Below, one piece after another: positions 63,001 through 64,000 of a DNA stretch of 64,000 bases (positions are counted from its first letter, which is position 1; every line of letters starts with the position of its first letter). The notes beneath the pieces were generated by a model that did no database searches, was not told the origin of the DNA, and was given only the letters and a program-made list of their open reading frames with translations. The position numbers and the translations under genes are program-made. Origin of the DNA: Mangifera indica (lineage: Eukaryota; Streptophyta; Magnoliopsida; Sapindales; Anacardiaceae); NCBI RefSeq assembly GCF_011075055.1, contig NC_058137.1, positions 19,143,463 to 19,207,462 of the forward strand. The letters run 5' to 3'.

Positions 63001-64000
63001 TGTAAACTATTCATACCCTCGGTAACTGATGTCATATACTTAGGCTTTACATCTTCCGAAGGAATATCGGGCAAATCATTTCCATCAAAGTCACCCCAGT
63101 CGGGAACTTTATCTTTTTCTCTATGAGCCCATGAGTTTGCAATGTACAACAGGTCATTATTGAAATCAGTCAAGTTTTCCAAATCGTATTCTTTTTTAAC
63201 CCCACTATTTTCTTCTTCATCTTCTTCCTTCTGCCCTTCAATTGTGGTACATGTAACAAAAACAATAATACATTCCTGTAAGTACTAGGACATATCAATA
63301 AGTCCTTGGACATCTTCATTATTTTGGATCTGTACGGGGCAGTCGAGCTCAATTTTTCTTGGCTTTATTGATAGTTGAAGGTAGTTTTTCAATGGATCAA
63401 TACCGCAAGACTCCTTCAAAAGCTCAATAAATCCCTCGAATGTTGTTCCATAAGGGATTTTCATCAATTGTTTGGCTCCTCCAACATATTTCATTGTGTT
63501 GTTGCCACCTTGAATCCATTCTCCTTGATAACGAACCGATACATAACCATCTATTTTAATTATCAATCCTGCAATGACAAGTTTTTGAAAATAATTATTC
63601 ATTTATAATAAAAAAATCTGTAATAACTATGTAAAATAGTCGTACAATTATTAATATAAAAAAAAAACTCCTTATATTTTTTTAATATTTTATTTAACCC
63701 CCTATAATTATTTAACAATTTATATAACACCCTCGTATGTTATCTTATATCAAAATGCATCTATCTGTTCTTAACGTTCCATTTAAAATGTTTTTATAAT
63801 ATCTATAATTTCAAATAGATATTCAAATTTTATACTTTGAAATACTTTAAAATGTCAATAATCAAAAAAATTTTCAGATATCTGGAAAATACGAGTCGAT
63901 ATATTATAAAACGGTGATTTTCAAAAAAATAGAACTGAAATTCGAATTCTAAAAGTTGAAATACCCTAGAATGATAACAATCGAAAAATTCATCAAAAAT
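60060..64000 (-). mobile_element. MuDR-type Mutator-like element, truncated by window end
   Basis: A degenerate MuDR transposase (61838-63602, minus) lies between sequences that are inverted copies of each other. Plus-strand 61324-61368 matches the reverse complement of 63955-64000 over 46 bases with about eight mismatches. This suggests long terminal inverted repeats, with the left arm about 60060-61450 and the right arm mostly beyond base 64000. The left arm is unusually rich in G-runs and CCCACTGT/ACAGTGGG phrases. The exact left end and target duplication were not found. Confidence 0.65.
61838..63602 (-). pseudogene. MuDR transposase, catalytic core deleted
   Basis: Reading minus: a PB1-like N-terminus (63602-63285: VRYQGEWIQGG, YVGGAKQLMKIPYGTTFEGF), an acidic linker, then the MuDR DNA-binding region (62882-62650: VKVGDIFHNKVQLKDVVKQF, WEIKCKVENCKWYIHI, preceded by a stop). 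It then jumps to a C-terminal block (ESFNALVRHARGLPITMLLE). The DDE catalytic part normally between them, about 300 residues, is missing. After a plausible intron (donor CAA/GTAAGT near 62410) comes a SWIM zinc finger CTCRKFQLSRIPCKHA near 62120. Stops are present. It cannot transpose itself. Confidence 0.8.

Noticed and set aside
1..64000. CRISPR arrays, operons, rRNA and tRNA genes
   Set aside because: None seen. tRNA-like matches are 12-13 base primer-binding sites of retrotransposons, not tRNA genes.

Overview
The window is nuclear DNA from a flowering plant, almost certainly a eudicot that can form arbuscular mycorrhiza. It has GT-AG introns, AT-rich intergenic DNA, plant retrotransposons and an intact SYMRK orthologue, a gene that as far as I know Brassicaceae lack. 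I cannot name the species.

The first 31 kb are gene-rich. At 1-9394 (+) lie the last 14 exons of TRA1, the giant PIKK-like pseudokinase scaffold of SAGA/NuA4; its 5' half is outside the window. At 11489-11997 (+) is the two-exon BRICK1 (BRK1/HSPC300) gene of the SCAR/WAVE actin complex. A 5.8-kb Ty1/copia element in minus orientation follows (12720-18559), with 262-bp LTRs, an initiator-Met primer-binding site and a polypurine tract. It is broken by point mutations and by a nested 709-bp solo-LTR-like insertion with a perfect 5-bp target duplication. At 19819-24882 (-) is a complete 15-exon SYMRK gene (malectin-like domain, GDPC motif, three LRRs, transmembrane helix, active-looking kinase), with one GC-AG intron inside the kinase. 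At 27588-30389 (-) is a complete three-exon ABCG half-transporter.

From 31 to 41 kb there is transposon debris: a copia LTR end with primer-binding site, a hAT transposase (DUF659 type) split by a 2.1-kb Ty3/gypsy-like solo LTR, an AT microsatellite, and a chromovirus integrase/chromodomain remnant. One more gene, a plastid-targeted At4g37920-like protein in six exons, sits at 41007-44017 (+).

From 44 kb to the end I see no host gene. This stretch holds a 1.9-kb probable solo LTR, copia reverse-transcriptase and integrase remnants, two diverged copies of one primer-binding-site-containing repeat in inverted orientation (about 49.1-50.65 and 55.1-56.8 kb), several MITE-like elements (two with clear flanking direct repeats), a long AT microsatellite, and a MuDR-type Mutator-like element whose transposase has lost its catalytic core and whose right end runs off the window.

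The host genes do not form an operon-like system. SYMRK (symbiotic signalling), BRK1 (actin nucleation, also used in infection-thread growth) and an ABCG exporter lie within 20 kb of each other, but co-function is speculation. I found no convincing undescribed system. The most useful observations are the GC-AG intron in SYMRK, the nested-insertion chronology, the methylation-like decay of the copia element, and the repeat pairs with target-site duplications.
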